A stretch of DNA of 64,000 nt from Neptunomonas concharum (GCF_008630635.1 NZ_CP043869.1:2914501-2978500), one strand, 5' to 3'; shown: positions 10,243 to 18,318, counted from the first letter of the stretch. Notes: generated by a model from the letters alone, not told the origin. Made by a program: numbers and translations.

Positions 10243-10263
10243 TACCATAGGCCGTTTATGGTA
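10243..10263. repeat. Inverted repeat TACCATA/TATGGTA upstream of a membrane-protein gene
   Basis: A 7-bp perfect inverted repeat separated by 7 nt lies about 20 nt before the ATG at 10285. It could form a 5'-UTR hairpin or serve as a small operator. No T-run follows, so it is not a terminator. Confidence 0.35.
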
Positions 10264-10284
10264 ACCCTATGAATTTAAAAAGAT

Positions 10285-10998
10285 ATGAACGCACATTACC
10301 AAGCCTTACCCGATAAAGTAAAAAAACTCCTGCGCCCTGAAGCGGATGGTTCAGGCCTCAGTCTGCATACAAAAAAAGGGGTAATGATTAAGCTAGGCGG
10401 TGCCTTTCTGTTGTTTTTGTGTGTTCAGTCGCTGGTCTTAAGTGTGGTGCTGGAAGGGCATGAAGGTGCTTTTTACGGCGTACTTACATTGATTAGCGCT
10501 TTTACCGGTTTCTATCTATTTGGTCAGTCACACCGACTGGTGTTTGATAGGATGACGAATCGGGTGTTTCTGCAGCGGTCTGCTTGGTGGCGAGCAGAGC
10601 AGATGATAGACGCCCATCACGCAGAAACGGTAGAAATACTGCTAACCCGCGGAGAAAGCAACCAACGTCTACAGGTGAGCCTCTTAAACCAATTGTATGT
10701 GTTTGATCAGCCTAGTGATGCGCATGCGTTAATGGACTACCTTCAGCAACAGTTTCGTGTCGTGGCGCTTGAGCAAATCAGTGATTGGCCCAATAAGCAC
10801 CCGTGGCGGGCTGAAGGAGCTGCCCCTCATGCTATTAAACCGGTCCCTGAGAAAACTTCAGCCAAGGTAGAACCTCCTTTATATAAATCTAGTTTAGTGG
10901 TACCCATCTGGTCACGCGGAGCATTGTTAAAGCTAGCTTTGCCTATTCCTGTATTTAGTGTGCTAGCGGCGCTTATAGAGTCTGGGGTGTTGTTATGA
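10285..10998 (+). CDS. Hypothetical membrane protein
   Basis: 237-aa protein I do not recognise. It has two adjacent hydrophobic helices (about residues 35-80), then a cytoplasmic PH-like region beginning HRLVFDRMTNRVFLQRSAWW, and a third hydrophobic segment at the C-terminus (about 205-235). The TM pair followed by 'R-V-FDR-TNRVF' resembles bacterial PH-domain membrane proteins, and the next gene has a similar layout. The two overlap by 4 nt (ATGA), so they probably act together. GC-rich hairpins and a 160-nt gap separate it from the RND genes. Confidence 0.8.
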   Translation: MNAHYQALPDKVKKLLRPEADGSGLSLHTKKGVMIKLGGAFLLFLCVQSLVLSVVLEGHEGAFYGVLTLISAFTGFYLFGQSHRLVFDRMTNRVFLQRSAWWRAEQMIDAHHAETVEILLTRGESNQRLQVSLLNQLYVFDQPSDAHALMDYLQQQFRVVALEQISDWPNKHPWRAEGAAPHAIKPVPEKTSAKVEPPLYKSSLVVPIWSRGALLKLALPIPVFSVLAALIESGVLL

Positions 10999-11465
10999 TT
11001 TTTAAAGTACACTCACCCAATCGCGCCAGCTATCGACAAGATCTGTTTTCACGCATTCTATTAAGTGGGCTGGGCGCTGTTATTTTGTTGGTGGGTCTAT
11101 TAAATATCTATTTTGCTGCAGGCCCCGGCGATTTACCGTTTTGGGCGATTGGCCTGATCACCACACTGGGCTGGCACGCTACCTTTACTCACTACAGAGT
11201 AAGGGTAAACCTACAAACCCGTAAAATAGTGTTGAAAGCCTCTAGTATCTACCCCATTTTTTACCGTGAATATAATTTAAACGACGTACTTGGGTTTAGA
11301 GTGATTAGCCGTGGTGCAAAGAATCTGCCTTACCAGGTCGTGATGATGTGCAAAAATGGTGAGCAGGTGGCGATCAGTAATCTTCGCTATCCAGCCTATG
11401 CAAAGCAAGTCGCACAAGAGTTTGCTGACTTTACACACCTGCCTGTGACGGTGGATATGATTTAG
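10995..11465 (+). CDS. Hypothetical membrane protein, partner of the upstream gene
   Basis: 156-aa protein with two N-terminal TM helices (about residues 20-62), then HYRVRVNLQTRKIVLKASS and IFYREYNLNDVLGFRVISR, a beta-rich PH-like cytoplasmic domain. The architecture mirrors the second half of the upstream protein, suggesting an old duplication or a two-subunit complex. It is translationally coupled through ATGA at 10995-10998. Function unknown; the PH-like reading is by pattern only. Confidence 0.78.
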   Translation: MIFKVHSPNRASYRQDLFSRILLSGLGAVILLVGLLNIYFAAGPGDLPFWAIGLITTLGWHATFTHYRVRVNLQTRKIVLKASSIYPIFYREYNLNDVLGFRVISRGAKNLPYQVVMMCKNGEQVAISNLRYPAYAKQVAQEFADFTHLPVTVDMI

Positions 11466-11511
11466 GTTTCTAGACACAACAATCCCATCACTTACCTACC
11501 GCTGAAAAGCA

Positions 11512-11537
11512 AAACGCCCGAAAAATATCGGGCGTTT
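11512..11537. terminator. Bidirectional rho-independent terminator
   Basis: A 9-bp stem AAACGCCCG/CGGGCGTTT with an A/T loop lies 46 nt after the + strand gene ending at 11465 and 37 nt after the end of the minus-strand small gene (11575). T-rich flanks occur on both strands (GTTTACTT on +, GTTTTGCTTTT on -), so it probably serves both convergent units. Confidence 0.85.
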
Positions 11538-11574
11538 ACTTAGAACCTATATAAGGGTTGGACAGACTGTAAGA

Positions 11575-11709
11575 TTACTTCTTGGTTTGGTCTTCGTTCA
11601 TCAGATGACGAACTTTGAAGAACCCCCACACCATCACCGCAGTCATGCCTGCCACACCCAGAAGGCTAGGCCAGAGAGTTTCAAAAGCATAAGGATCAAT
11701 ACCAAACAT
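11575..11709 (-). CDS. Small (44-aa) single-pass membrane protein
   Basis: A short frame read right to left: ATG at 11709, TAA at 11575-11577. The peptide begins MFGIDPYAFETLWPSLLG, has one hydrophobic helix (about residues 13-32, ending MVWGFF), then a positively charged KVRHLMNED and a QTKK tail. GAGG about 8 nt before the ATG is a good ribosome site, and a terminator hairpin follows 37 nt after the stop, so it looks like a complete monocistronic gene. Positive-inside orientation puts the C-terminus in the cytoplasm. I do not recognise a family; size and layout resemble accessory subunits of respiratory complexes. Confidence 0.75.
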   Translation of the reverse strand: MFGIDPYAFETLWPSLLGVAGMTAVMVWGFFKVRHLMNEDQTKK

Positions 11710-11879
11710 AACCACACCTCATTGAGAATTCTTTTTAACGTTGGTAACAGATTACACGGCAACACATTAGAAAAAATTGATATGGCTCAACACTTCTACC
11801 TGATATTTCTTAACCACAAGTAACCACATGATTTAAAAGAATTTTATATCACCCATCATTAACTTAGCAGATCAAACAC

Positions 11880-11893
11880 TTGATCTAAGTCAA
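11880..11893. promoter_or_regulatory. FNR/Anr-type binding site
   Basis: TTGATCTAAGTCAA matches the FNR/Anr palindrome TTGAT-N4-(A/G)TCAA completely. An extra half-site to its left makes GATCAAACACTTGATC, a second 6-bp inverted repeat sharing the TTGAT. The site lies 170 nt before the ATG of the minus-strand 44-aa gene and about 340 nt before the gene at 12233. No good -10 element sits at the canonical -41.5 spacing on either strand, so the target is uncertain. Confidence 0.5.
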
Positions 11894-12160
11894 AAGTTTC
11901 CCTCCCGCCCTCTACCCCACGAGCTCGCAGTTAGCAGCCTGGAAGGCTTATCGATAAATATAAACTTTATGAATTATCAAAATTAAGTAAAGATTTACTA
12001 AAAATTATTTTTGTTTATTCATATATGCAAAAATTTAAAATTAAATTTCTATATATAACAACAAATTATAAATTTTACTAAGAAGCATTTATAACGCAGA
12101 AAATTTTTATTTATTCGTTATAAATCAATAATTTAAATAGAACAAAAAACCTTTAAAAAC

Positions 12161-12188
12161 TTGACTTAAAATCAATATATAATATAAA
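12161..12188 (+). promoter_or_regulatory. Predicted sigma-70 promoter of the 12233 gene
   Basis: TTGACT (12161-12166), 16-nt spacer, TATAAA (12183-12188), in an A/T-rich context. The transcript would start near 12195 and have a leader of about 38 nt, with AAGGTGA ahead of the ATG at 12233. An alternative -10, TAAAAT, gives an 18-nt spacer. Confidence 0.6.
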
Positions 12189-12232
12189 ATAATCATTAAG
12201 ATTTAACGATTAATCAAAAAAGGTGAAAGACA

Positions 12233-12490
12233 ATGCAAGAGAGAGAAATAAAACTTCTTTTTAATGCGGGTGTTTTTGAATCTTGCCAAGCAACACCTGT
12301 TGCTATGTCACGAGGATGGACACTGAAATTTATCGTTAAAGACGCGAGCGTAATCACGCTGGATCTTCAGAGAAGTAAGAAAGAGAGGGAATTTAAAAGT
12401 CTGGACGGAGCTGCTGCCGTCGCTAAACGAATAGGGTTTGAGTGGTTAAATGTGCATATTGGTGAGCTAGAATGGAGAGAAAAAGTATAA
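12233..12490 (+). CDS. Small protein resembling plasmid partition-associated (ParC-like) proteins
   Basis: 85-aa cytosolic protein beginning MQEREIKLLFNAGVF, with VAMSRGWTLKFIVKD, ITLDLQRSKKEREFKSLDGAAAVAKRIGF and a C-terminal LNVHIGEL. The plan 'EIK-L-GV…W-L-F-DK…L…R…F-S-DAA…IGF' resembles small ParC/RepB-annotated plasmid proteins seen near partition genes, from memory and at low confidence. It has its own promoter, a strong AAGGTGA ribosome site and a terminator, i.e. a self-contained unit in AT-rich DNA, suggestive of acquired DNA. No par genes are near. Confidence 0.8.
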   Translation: MQEREIKLLFNAGVFESCQATPVAMSRGWTLKFIVKDASVITLDLQRSKKEREFKSLDGAAAVAKRIGFEWLNVHIGELEWREKV

Positions 12491-12514
12491 GGCGTTTGCA
12501 CTAACAAACGCCTT
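12489..12514. terminator. Hairpin terminator between convergent genes
   Basis: A perfect 10-bp stem AAGGCGTTTG/CAAACGCCTT with a 6-nt loop begins at the stop codon of the 12233 gene and lies 14 nt beyond the end of the minus-strand SlyD-like gene. The U-tracts are short, but the position between converging genes fits a shared terminator. Confidence 0.75.
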
Positions 12515-12527
12515 TAGTATCGAGAAA

Positions 12528-12992
12528 TCAGATAATCTGACCGGCTTCTAACTCTTGCGGGGTGGCCAGTCTGACATCAACAATTTCTACATCAAACGTC
12601 AGTGATTGGCCGGCATAAGGGTGATTGGCGTCAACGGTCACGTAATCGTCGCCGACTTCCAAAACAGAGACAAGCTCCTGCTCGCCTGACTCATTTGTCA
12701 TCTGACACATGAACCCTGGCTCAACACCTTCGATACCAGCAAAGAGCTGAGGATCAACATCATAGACCTTCTCTTCATCACGAGAGCCATAGGCTTGCTG
12801 AGGAGCTAAGGTGATTTTAAAGGTATCTCCAGCGCTTTTTCCTTCCATTGCCTCTTCCAAACCTGGAACAATATTCCGATGGCCATGAAGATATGGAATA
12901 GCGTTACCTGCACGGGAGCCATCTAGGACCTCGCCTTGATCATTGATCAACGCATAGTGAAAAGAGACAACATGGTTTTCTGTAATTTGCAT
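12528..12992 (-). CDS. FKBP-type peptidyl-prolyl isomerase, SlyD-like
   Basis: 154-aa cytosolic prolyl isomerase/chaperone. The FKBP core is visible: VVSFHYALINDQGEVLDGS, YLHGHRNIVPGLEEAMEGK, APQQAYG, then an insert-in-flap domain with VEPGFM and VTVDANHPYAGQSLTFDVEI before the closing strand, the SlyD order. It lacks the His/Cys-rich metal-binding tail of E. coli SlyD. The start is the ATG at 12992, with AAGGAAG upstream; the frame extends further up but without a ribosome site. It ends the pdxH-esterase-slyD-like minus-strand run. Confidence 0.9.
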   Translation of the reverse strand: MQITENHVVSFHYALINDQGEVLDGSRAGNAIPYLHGHRNIVPGLEEAMEGKSAGDTFKITLAPQQAYGSRDEEKVYDVDPQLFAGIEGVEPGFMCQMTNESGEQELVSVLEVGDDYVTVDANHPYAGQSLTFDVEIVDVRLATPQELEAGQII

Positions 12993-13003
12993 GCAATGCT
13001 TCC

Positions 13004-13663
13004 TTAATGGTGGAGCCGTTCGCTCATCCATCGGCCTAATGTGTTAAGTGATTCAATGGATACTTCGTGCCCCATAGGAAACGTTTTCCACTGTGGCTTA
13101 TAACCCACTTTACTGAGTTGCTCCACCGCAGACTCTCCCATCGCCAAGGACACAACATCATCCATAGTGCCATGAAGCGCAATGATGGGTAGATCTTTCA
13201 CTGCGCTTGGAGCGACCTCATCTAAATGGCGAGGTAAGTAAGTCGACATAGCAGCAATTCCGCCAATTTTCTGTGGGTAAGTCAGACCGGTTTCATAAGC
13301 TACGGCGCCCCCTTGAGAAAAGCCCACCAATAAAATCCGTTCAGGTGCAATCCCTGCTGCAGTCTGAGCCTGAATAATAGCGCTAATGCTATCCACAGAA
13401 GATCGCAGCTCATCACGACTAATCTCCCGGCCATTATTATCCATGCTAAGAATGTCATACCACGAACGCATCACCCAGCCTCCATTGATCGTCACCGGGC
13501 GTTCAGGTGCATTAGGGAAAAGAAAGCGTATTTTAAGCTCTTCCGGCAATCTCAAATAAGGTATCGTGGGAGGAAAATCAGCGCCATCTGCACCTAATCC
13601 ATGCATCCAGATAACAACGGCATCACACACAGGAGCCGTTTCAACCGTTAGCATATCGATCAT
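13004..13663 (-). CDS. Carboxylesterase / alpha-beta hydrolase (EstB/YpfH-phospholipase type)
   Basis: 219-aa serine hydrolase of the carboxylesterase/lysophospholipase (acyl-protein thioesterase-like) family. Features include VIWMHGLGADG near the N-terminus, RFLFPNAPERPVTINGG, the nucleophile elbow GFSQGG (Ser), ALHGTMDDVV (Asp) and PMGHEVS (His), giving a full catalytic triad. The ATG at 13663 overlaps the pdxH stop as ATGA and has GAGG 9 nt upstream, so I prefer it to the upstream ATG at 13687. It hydrolyses short-chain esters; the natural substrate is unknown. Confidence 0.9.
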   Translation of the reverse strand: MIDMLTVETAPVCDAVVIWMHGLGADGADFPPTIPYLRLPEELKIRFLFPNAPERPVTINGGWVMRSWYDILSMDNNGREISRDELRSSVDSISAIIQAQTAAGIAPERILLVGFSQGGAVAYETGLTYPQKIGGIAAMSTYLPRHLDEVAPSAVKDLPIIALHGTMDDVVSLAMGESAVEQLSKVGYKPQWKTFPMGHEVSIESLNTLGRWMSERLHH

Positions 13664-14310
13664 GGTTGCAACCTCGTGATATGCCACTGATCAGCTTCAC
13701 GGTCATAACGAAACCGATCATGCAAACGGCTTTCACGCCCCTGCCAAAACTCAAATACATCGGGTATCAGACGATAACCGCCCCATCTTGCAGGTCGTGG
13801 TACTTCATTTTCGCTATGTAGTGTTTCAAGCTCAGCCACTCGACGCTCTAAAAGCTCACGAGACTCAACAGGTTGGCTTTGATGGGAGGCCAGCGCGCTC
13901 AGCTGGCTACCTAGTGGTCGGGCATGAAAGTATGTATCAGCCTGCTCGCCGCTTAGCGTTTCTACCCGCCCTTTAATACGGATCTGTCGCTCCAACCCAT
14001 ACCAGTAAAACAGTATTTCTGCCTGAGGATTTTCGGCTAGCTCTTTCCCTTTCTGGCTTTCCTGATCGGTGTACCAACAAAAACCTTCACGATCAAAATG
14101 CTTCAGCAACACGATTCTCGCTGAAGGGCGCCCCTGCTTATCAGCCGTCGCTAACGTCATTGATGTCGCATCATCGGGCCTTGCTCGACAAGCCACATCA
14201 AACCACTTGGAAAATTGCATAACGGGATCGTGACTTAAGTCGCTTCGGCTGACGCCCTGAGCAAGATACTCTCGTCTGAGTTGACTGATATCTGCCGTAA
14301 AATCTGACAT
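13660..14310 (-). CDS. pdxH: Pyridoxamine/pyridoxine 5'-phosphate oxidase
   Basis: 216-aa FMN enzyme that makes pyridoxal 5'-phosphate in the last step of vitamin B6 biosynthesis and salvage. Diagnostic stretches are MTLATADKQGRPSARIVLLK, FCWYTDQESQKGKELAENP, FYWYGLERQIRIKG, SALASHQSQPV, PARWGGYRLIPDVFEFWQG and the RLHDRFRY…W-I-RLQP end typical of PdxH. The start is ATG at 14310, preceded by AGGAGGGC; the longer frame upstream has no ribosome site. First gene of a coupled minus-strand unit with the esterase. Confidence 0.96.
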   Translation of the reverse strand: MSDFTADISQLRREYLAQGVSRSDLSHDPVMQFSKWFDVACRARPDDATSMTLATADKQGRPSARIVLLKHFDREGFCWYTDQESQKGKELAENPQAEILFYWYGLERQIRIKGRVETLSGEQADTYFHARPLGSQLSALASHQSQPVESRELLERRVAELETLHSENEVPRPARWGGYRLIPDVFEFWQGRESRLHDRFRYDREADQWHITRLQP

Positions 14311-14444
14311 AGTTGCCCTCCTTTTGAATCGCTCTACTATAACGAATTCTCCTGTAGACGGCATCTTGAATAACCGAGTCACGATAGCCATCATCGGCAA
14401 AAATCTGGCATACTGCCTTCTCAATTTCGTTCAGAAAACACTCT

Positions 14445-15101
14445 ATGACCAAGCAGGACGATCAGTTGATACAACCGGAAAAGTTTTGGATCTGTTCTGA
14501 ATGTGACCTCTTATTGAACCGGTGTGCTGTACCCGATCAATTTGAAGCACACTGCCCACGCTGCCAATCGACTCTGGTTGCCAGTAAGCATCGCTCCATT
14601 GAGAGAACATTGGCGCTGGCCATCGCGGGTTTAATACTCTTTTTTCCTGCCAATCTCTTTCCCATACTGTCACTCAATGCACTCGGTTTATCACAATCAG
14701 AGACTATTTTCACATCAGTTAAGGCTTTGTACGATAGCCATCTGTATGCTGTCTCTGGACTAGTGCTGCTATCCGCCATTGTCGTACCGTTGTTCAAACT
14801 CCTACTGCTCATTTATCTCAGCAGCTGCTTACTGTTACACAAGCCTGCTCCCTTACTGAGTTGGGCAATGAAAAGTTATCAACAGATGGATAGTTGGGGA
14901 ATGTTAGAGATTTATATGTTGGGAATCCTCGTATCTATTATAAAACTGGTTGATGTCGCAGAAGTGACCCCCGGCATTGGTTTATACAGCCTCACAGGGT
15001 TAATCATTACAACGCTATTAACCTCAACACAGCTGGACAAACATCGCTTTTGGAGACGAATCGAACAACTGGAGCGCAGAACATGCAACAATCAGCGCTA
15101 A
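14445..15101 (+). CDS. PqiA/LetA-type membrane protein, N-terminal-half homologue
   Basis: 218-aa inner-membrane protein. An N-terminal zinc-ribbon-like segment has two Cys pairs (CSECD and CPRCQ). It is followed by LALAIAGLILFFPANLFPI and three further TM helices, with MDSWGMLEIYMLGILVSIIKLVD, the PqiA-domain signature. E. coli LetA (YebS) is one 427-aa polypeptide with two such domains; here this domain is its own gene, overlapping the next by 19 nt. LetA works with LetB in lipid transport between inner and outer membranes. Confidence 0.9.
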   Translation: MTKQDDQLIQPEKFWICSECDLLLNRCAVPDQFEAHCPRCQSTLVASKHRSIERTLALAIAGLILFFPANLFPILSLNALGLSQSETIFTSVKALYDSHLYAVSGLVLLSAIVVPLFKLLLLIYLSSCLLLHKPAPLLSWAMKSYQQMDSWGMLEIYMLGILVSIIKLVDVAEVTPGIGLYSLTGLIITTLLTSTQLDKHRFWRRIEQLERRTCNNQR

Positions 15102-15709
15102 GCCGTGGGCTTATTACCTGCCATTGCTGCAATAAACCCGCCCACTTACGCCACGAGGGTCAAAAATGCAACCGCTGTGGGACGCGACTTCATGCAAGAA
15201 TCCCAAACTCCCTCACCTATACATGGGCGCTATTGGTGGCATCCGCTGCGATGCTGTTGCCCGCTAACCTATTACCGATTATGACATTCAAATCCCTCGG
15301 TCAAGGAGATCCTGCTACGATCATGCAGGGGGTCATACAACTGCTAGAGCACGATATGCTCTGGATAGCCTTGGTCGTGCTCACGGCATCCATTATCATA
15401 CCGCTGCTTAAAATCGTTGGACTCGTTATATTACTGTTGACGGTTCAAATGGGATGGACCACCAATGTACATCAAAAGATGCTCATGTATCGCTTCGTAG
15501 AGTGGATTGGACGCTGGTCTATGCTGGATATATTTGTTGTCGCCATCTTAGCCGCGATTGTTCAGCTAGGGAACCTCGCCAGTGTCGTTGGCAATACAGG
15601 CGCTACCGCTTTCGCTGCAGCCGTTATTTTAACGATGCTGGCTGCTAATAGTTTTGATACTCGTCTCATTTGGGATAAACATCTGGAGCTTTCTGAGGCT
15701 GACACATGA
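15083..15709 (+). CDS. PqiA/LetA-type membrane protein, C-terminal-half homologue
   Basis: 208-aa inner-membrane protein with the same plan as its upstream neighbour: CHCCN and CNRCG zinc-ribbon pairs, MLLPANLLPIMTFKSLG, then FVEWIGRWSMLDIFVVAIL, the second PqiA-domain signature. I chose ATG 15083 because GGAG precedes it by 9 nt. The start lies inside the previous gene and the stop overlaps the MCE gene in ATGA, so three genes are translationally chained. Together the two PqiA proteins replace the single fused LetA. Confidence 0.9.
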   Translation: MQQSALSRGLITCHCCNKPAHLRHEGQKCNRCGTRLHARIPNSLTYTWALLVASAAMLLPANLLPIMTFKSLGQGDPATIMQGVIQLLEHDMLWIALVVLTASIIIPLLKIVGLVILLLTVQMGWTTNVHQKMLMYRFVEWIGRWSMLDIFVVAILAAIVQLGNLASVVGNTGATAFAAAVILTMLAANSFDTRLIWDKHLELSEADT

Positions 15710-18318
15710 GTGACCAAGACCCAGTAATTACACGCCGCCATCTCCCTTCTGCTATTTGGTTTTTACCATTATTAGCGGCCATTATTGCAGGCTGGCTGGT
15801 CTATAAAAACTATAGCGATAAAGGCGTGGAGATCGATATCATCTTCGATTCAGCCGCCGGCTTAGAAGCCAATAAAACCAAAGTGCTTTATCGAGGCTTG
15901 CCTGCGGGTGTTGTCAAAGAGCTGACAATTGACCAAGACCTTAGACGTGTCAAAGCGCGCGTTGAAATGGTGCCTGAAACTGCCGATACACTCACCCATA
16001 ACGCACAATTCTGGCTCGTAAAGCCTCAAGTCTCTCTCTCGGGCGTAAGAGGGCTGGAAACATTACTGTCCGGGCACTATATTGGCTTTCAACCGGGTCT
16101 TGAAGGGGATACGCAATCCCGATTTGAGGCACTTGATCAACCACCGCCACCGGTTAAAAACTCTAGTGGACTGTATCTCACCTTAGTGGCTGATAGCGCC
16201 CGTTCCGTTTATCAAGGTGCAAAAGTTTATTACCGAGATATCGAGGTAGGCGAAGTCTTAAGCCATGCCCTTAGTCCTGACGGAAAGCAGGTACAGATTG
16301 AGACCTATATTGAGCCCCATTTTACCTATTTAATCAAAACGAACACCCGATTCTGGAATGCCAGTGGCATTAAAGTTAAAGCTGACCTGCCTAAACTGGA
16401 TATACAAATTGGATCATTGGCCTCGATTATCGCCGGGGGGATTCACTTCTCTACGCCCGACGAAACAGCTAAACAGGCAGACAATGGGCTGACATTTTCC
16501 CTTTATGATGACTATGAAGATGCTCAAGATGGCATTCCTGTCACTCTGCGCTTTCCTGGGGCGACCAATCTTTCTGAAGGCACATTAGTGGAAAGCCAAG
16601 GCATCACCATTGGGCGCGTTACTCAAGCTGTGCTAACCGATGACTTTCAACATTTAGATGCTCACTTACTGATCGACCCTCGGGCAGCTGACATGCTCAG
16701 AGAAGGCTCTCGGTTTTGGCTGCAAAAGCCCGAGATTTCCTTACAAACGTTAAGTTCAGTCAGCACGCTACTCAAAGGCAGCTTCATTGAAATGGAACCG
16801 GGCCAAGGCTCGAAAAAGCGTGACTTTACTGCACTCGACTTTGCCCCTGCTAAGCACCAGTTGCGAAATGGAACCACAATTGAACTACGCACCAGTTCAT
16901 TAGGCTCTATAGACAAAGGCTCGCCTATTCTCTTTCGTCAACTACCGGTGGGTGAAGTCATCGATTATCAACTATCGGATAACGGCAAAGAGATCATTAT
17001 CAAGGCGGCTATAGAGCAGCGTTACCAACATTTGATTAAGCCCACCTCTCGCTTCTGGAACGCCAGCGGCGTACGTATCAATGCCTCTCTGGAGCAAGGT
17101 GTCCAGCTAACCACGGAGTCGGCTTCTGCTTTGTTTCGGGGTGGCATCGCCTTTTTTAACCCTGTCACTGGGAATAAGACAAAACAGCCCGCGCATTACT
17201 CTTTATTTTCCAGCTACCATGCAGCATCCGATCATGGAAAACTCGCAGACAGCCAATACAAAAATGCGTTACGGATCCGATTACACACTGAATCAGCTGG
17301 CGGTTTATCCCCGGGCGATCCTATCCTTTACAAACGGTTTAAGGTGGGTGAATTAGTAGAAACCGTCTTAGACAAGGATGGCAAAAGCTTAACTATTTAC
17401 GGTCTGATCGAGGCCCCTTATCGCCACTTGATTAATGATGGCAGCCGTTTTTGGGATACCAGTGGTGTAACCGTCAAAGGAACGCTCAAGGAAATTGATA
17501 TTCGCACAGAGTCCCTAGCTTCACTCGTCAGCGGCGGCGTGGCTTTTGAGAACGACTTCGTTGGAGAGAAAGTGTCCTCCAACCACCTATTTACCCTGTA
17601 CCCCGATCGTACCAGCAGTATTGAGCAACCCCTGCGAATAGAAGTGGACTTTCCTGCAGGAAGAAATATCAAGCGACACGCTGATGTCCGCTACAAAGGT
17701 CAGATTATTGGCAAGGTGAGCGATGCACGCGTAATCAACAGCGGCACACAGATCAGAGCAGGGATTGATCTGTTTAGAGATGGGCACTTTTTAGCAGCGC
17801 AAGGCAGCAGTTTTTGGGTTGTAGAGCCTGTGATCAGGCTTAGCGCCATCGAAAACCCCGCAGGCGTGCTGACAGGCAACTATATTGAGTCTATGAACGG
17901 ACAACGAGGGGGCAAGGCACAGTTTAAATTTACCGGCTTAACTAAGCCACCGTCTTTCCAAAATCTGTCAGGCCTGAATATCACGATCCAAGCCCCTGAT
18001 TTAGGCTCTATTATCAAAGGCAGTCCGATTTTATACCGCAAGATGCCTGTTGGCAGCGTGACGGGCTATGACTTGACCTCTAATGGTAAATACGTGGAAA
18101 TTTTTATCAATGTGAAACCCGAATACGCCACTCTGGTCAAACAAGATAGCGTATTTACTAATGCCAGTGGCGTAAACGTGGACCTATCGCTACTCGGTGG
18201 CTTAAACGTACGCGCTGACAGCTTAGAAACCATTATCGGAGGGGGATTAAGCTTTACTTCCCCTGAGGATAGCCCTCCCGCACAATCTGGAGCATTATTT
18301 AACATTGATGAGATGTGA
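15706..18318 (+). CDS. letB: LetB/YebT-like MCE protein with seven MCE domains
   Basis: 870-aa periplasm-spanning MCE-family protein. One N-terminal TM anchor (about residues 14-32) is followed by seven MCE repeats, each marked by a variant of 'RFWNASGV…DSLASLIAGGI-F'. I count blocks near FWLVKPQVSLSG, FWNASGIKV, FWLQKPEISL, FWNASGVRI, FWDTSGVTV, FWVVEPVIRL and FTNASGVNV. Seven repeats and about 870 aa match E. coli LetB (877 aa), whose hexamer forms a lipid tunnel, rather than PqiB (three). It overlaps the neighbours at both ends. Confidence 0.93.
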   Translation: MSDQDPVITRRHLPSAIWFLPLLAAIIAGWLVYKNYSDKGVEIDIIFDSAAGLEANKTKVLYRGLPAGVVKELTIDQDLRRVKARVEMVPETADTLTHNAQFWLVKPQVSLSGVRGLETLLSGHYIGFQPGLEGDTQSRFEALDQPPPPVKNSSGLYLTLVADSARSVYQGAKVYYRDIEVGEVLSHALSPDGKQVQIETYIEPHFTYLIKTNTRFWNASGIKVKADLPKLDIQIGSLASIIAGGIHFSTPDETAKQADNGLTFSLYDDYEDAQDGIPVTLRFPGATNLSEGTLVESQGITIGRVTQAVLTDDFQHLDAHLLIDPRAADMLREGSRFWLQKPEISLQTLSSVSTLLKGSFIEMEPGQGSKKRDFTALDFAPAKHQLRNGTTIELRTSSLGSIDKGSPILFRQLPVGEVIDYQLSDNGKEIIIKAAIEQRYQHLIKPTSRFWNASGVRINASLEQGVQLTTESASALFRGGIAFFNPVTGNKTKQPAHYSLFSSYHAASDHGKLADSQYKNALRIRLHTESAGGLSPGDPILYKRFKVGELVETVLDKDGKSLTIYGLIEAPYRHLINDGSRFWDTSGVTVKGTLKEIDIRTESLASLVSGGVAFENDFVGEKVSSNHLFTLYPDRTSSIEQPLRIEVDFPAGRNIKRHADVRYKGQIIGKVSDARVINSGTQIRAGIDLFRDGHFLAAQGSSFWVVEPVIRLSAIENPAGVLTGNYIESMNGQRGGKAQFKFTGLTKPPSFQNLSGLNITIQAPDLGSIIKGSPILYRKMPVGSVTGYDLTSNGKYVEIFINVKPEYATLVKQDSVFTNASGVNVDLSLLGGLNVRADSLETIIGGGLSFTSPEDSPPAQSGALFNIDEM

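Larger units (their letters stand above)
11710..12232. other. Long AT-rich intergenic region
   Basis: 523 nt without a convincing protein gene. The right part (about 11940-12230) is strikingly AT-rich, with many A- and T-tracts, unlike the rest of the window. It holds an FNR/Anr-type site at 11880-11893 and the promoter of the 12233 gene at 12161-12188. AT-rich upstream DNA of this kind often binds nucleoid proteins or marks acquired DNA. Confidence 0.7.

Noticed and set aside
11587-11823. A 78-codon + strand frame opposite the 44-aa gene
   Set aside because: It has no ribosome site, runs antisense to the small gene and into AT-rich DNA, and the peptide has no plausible structure.
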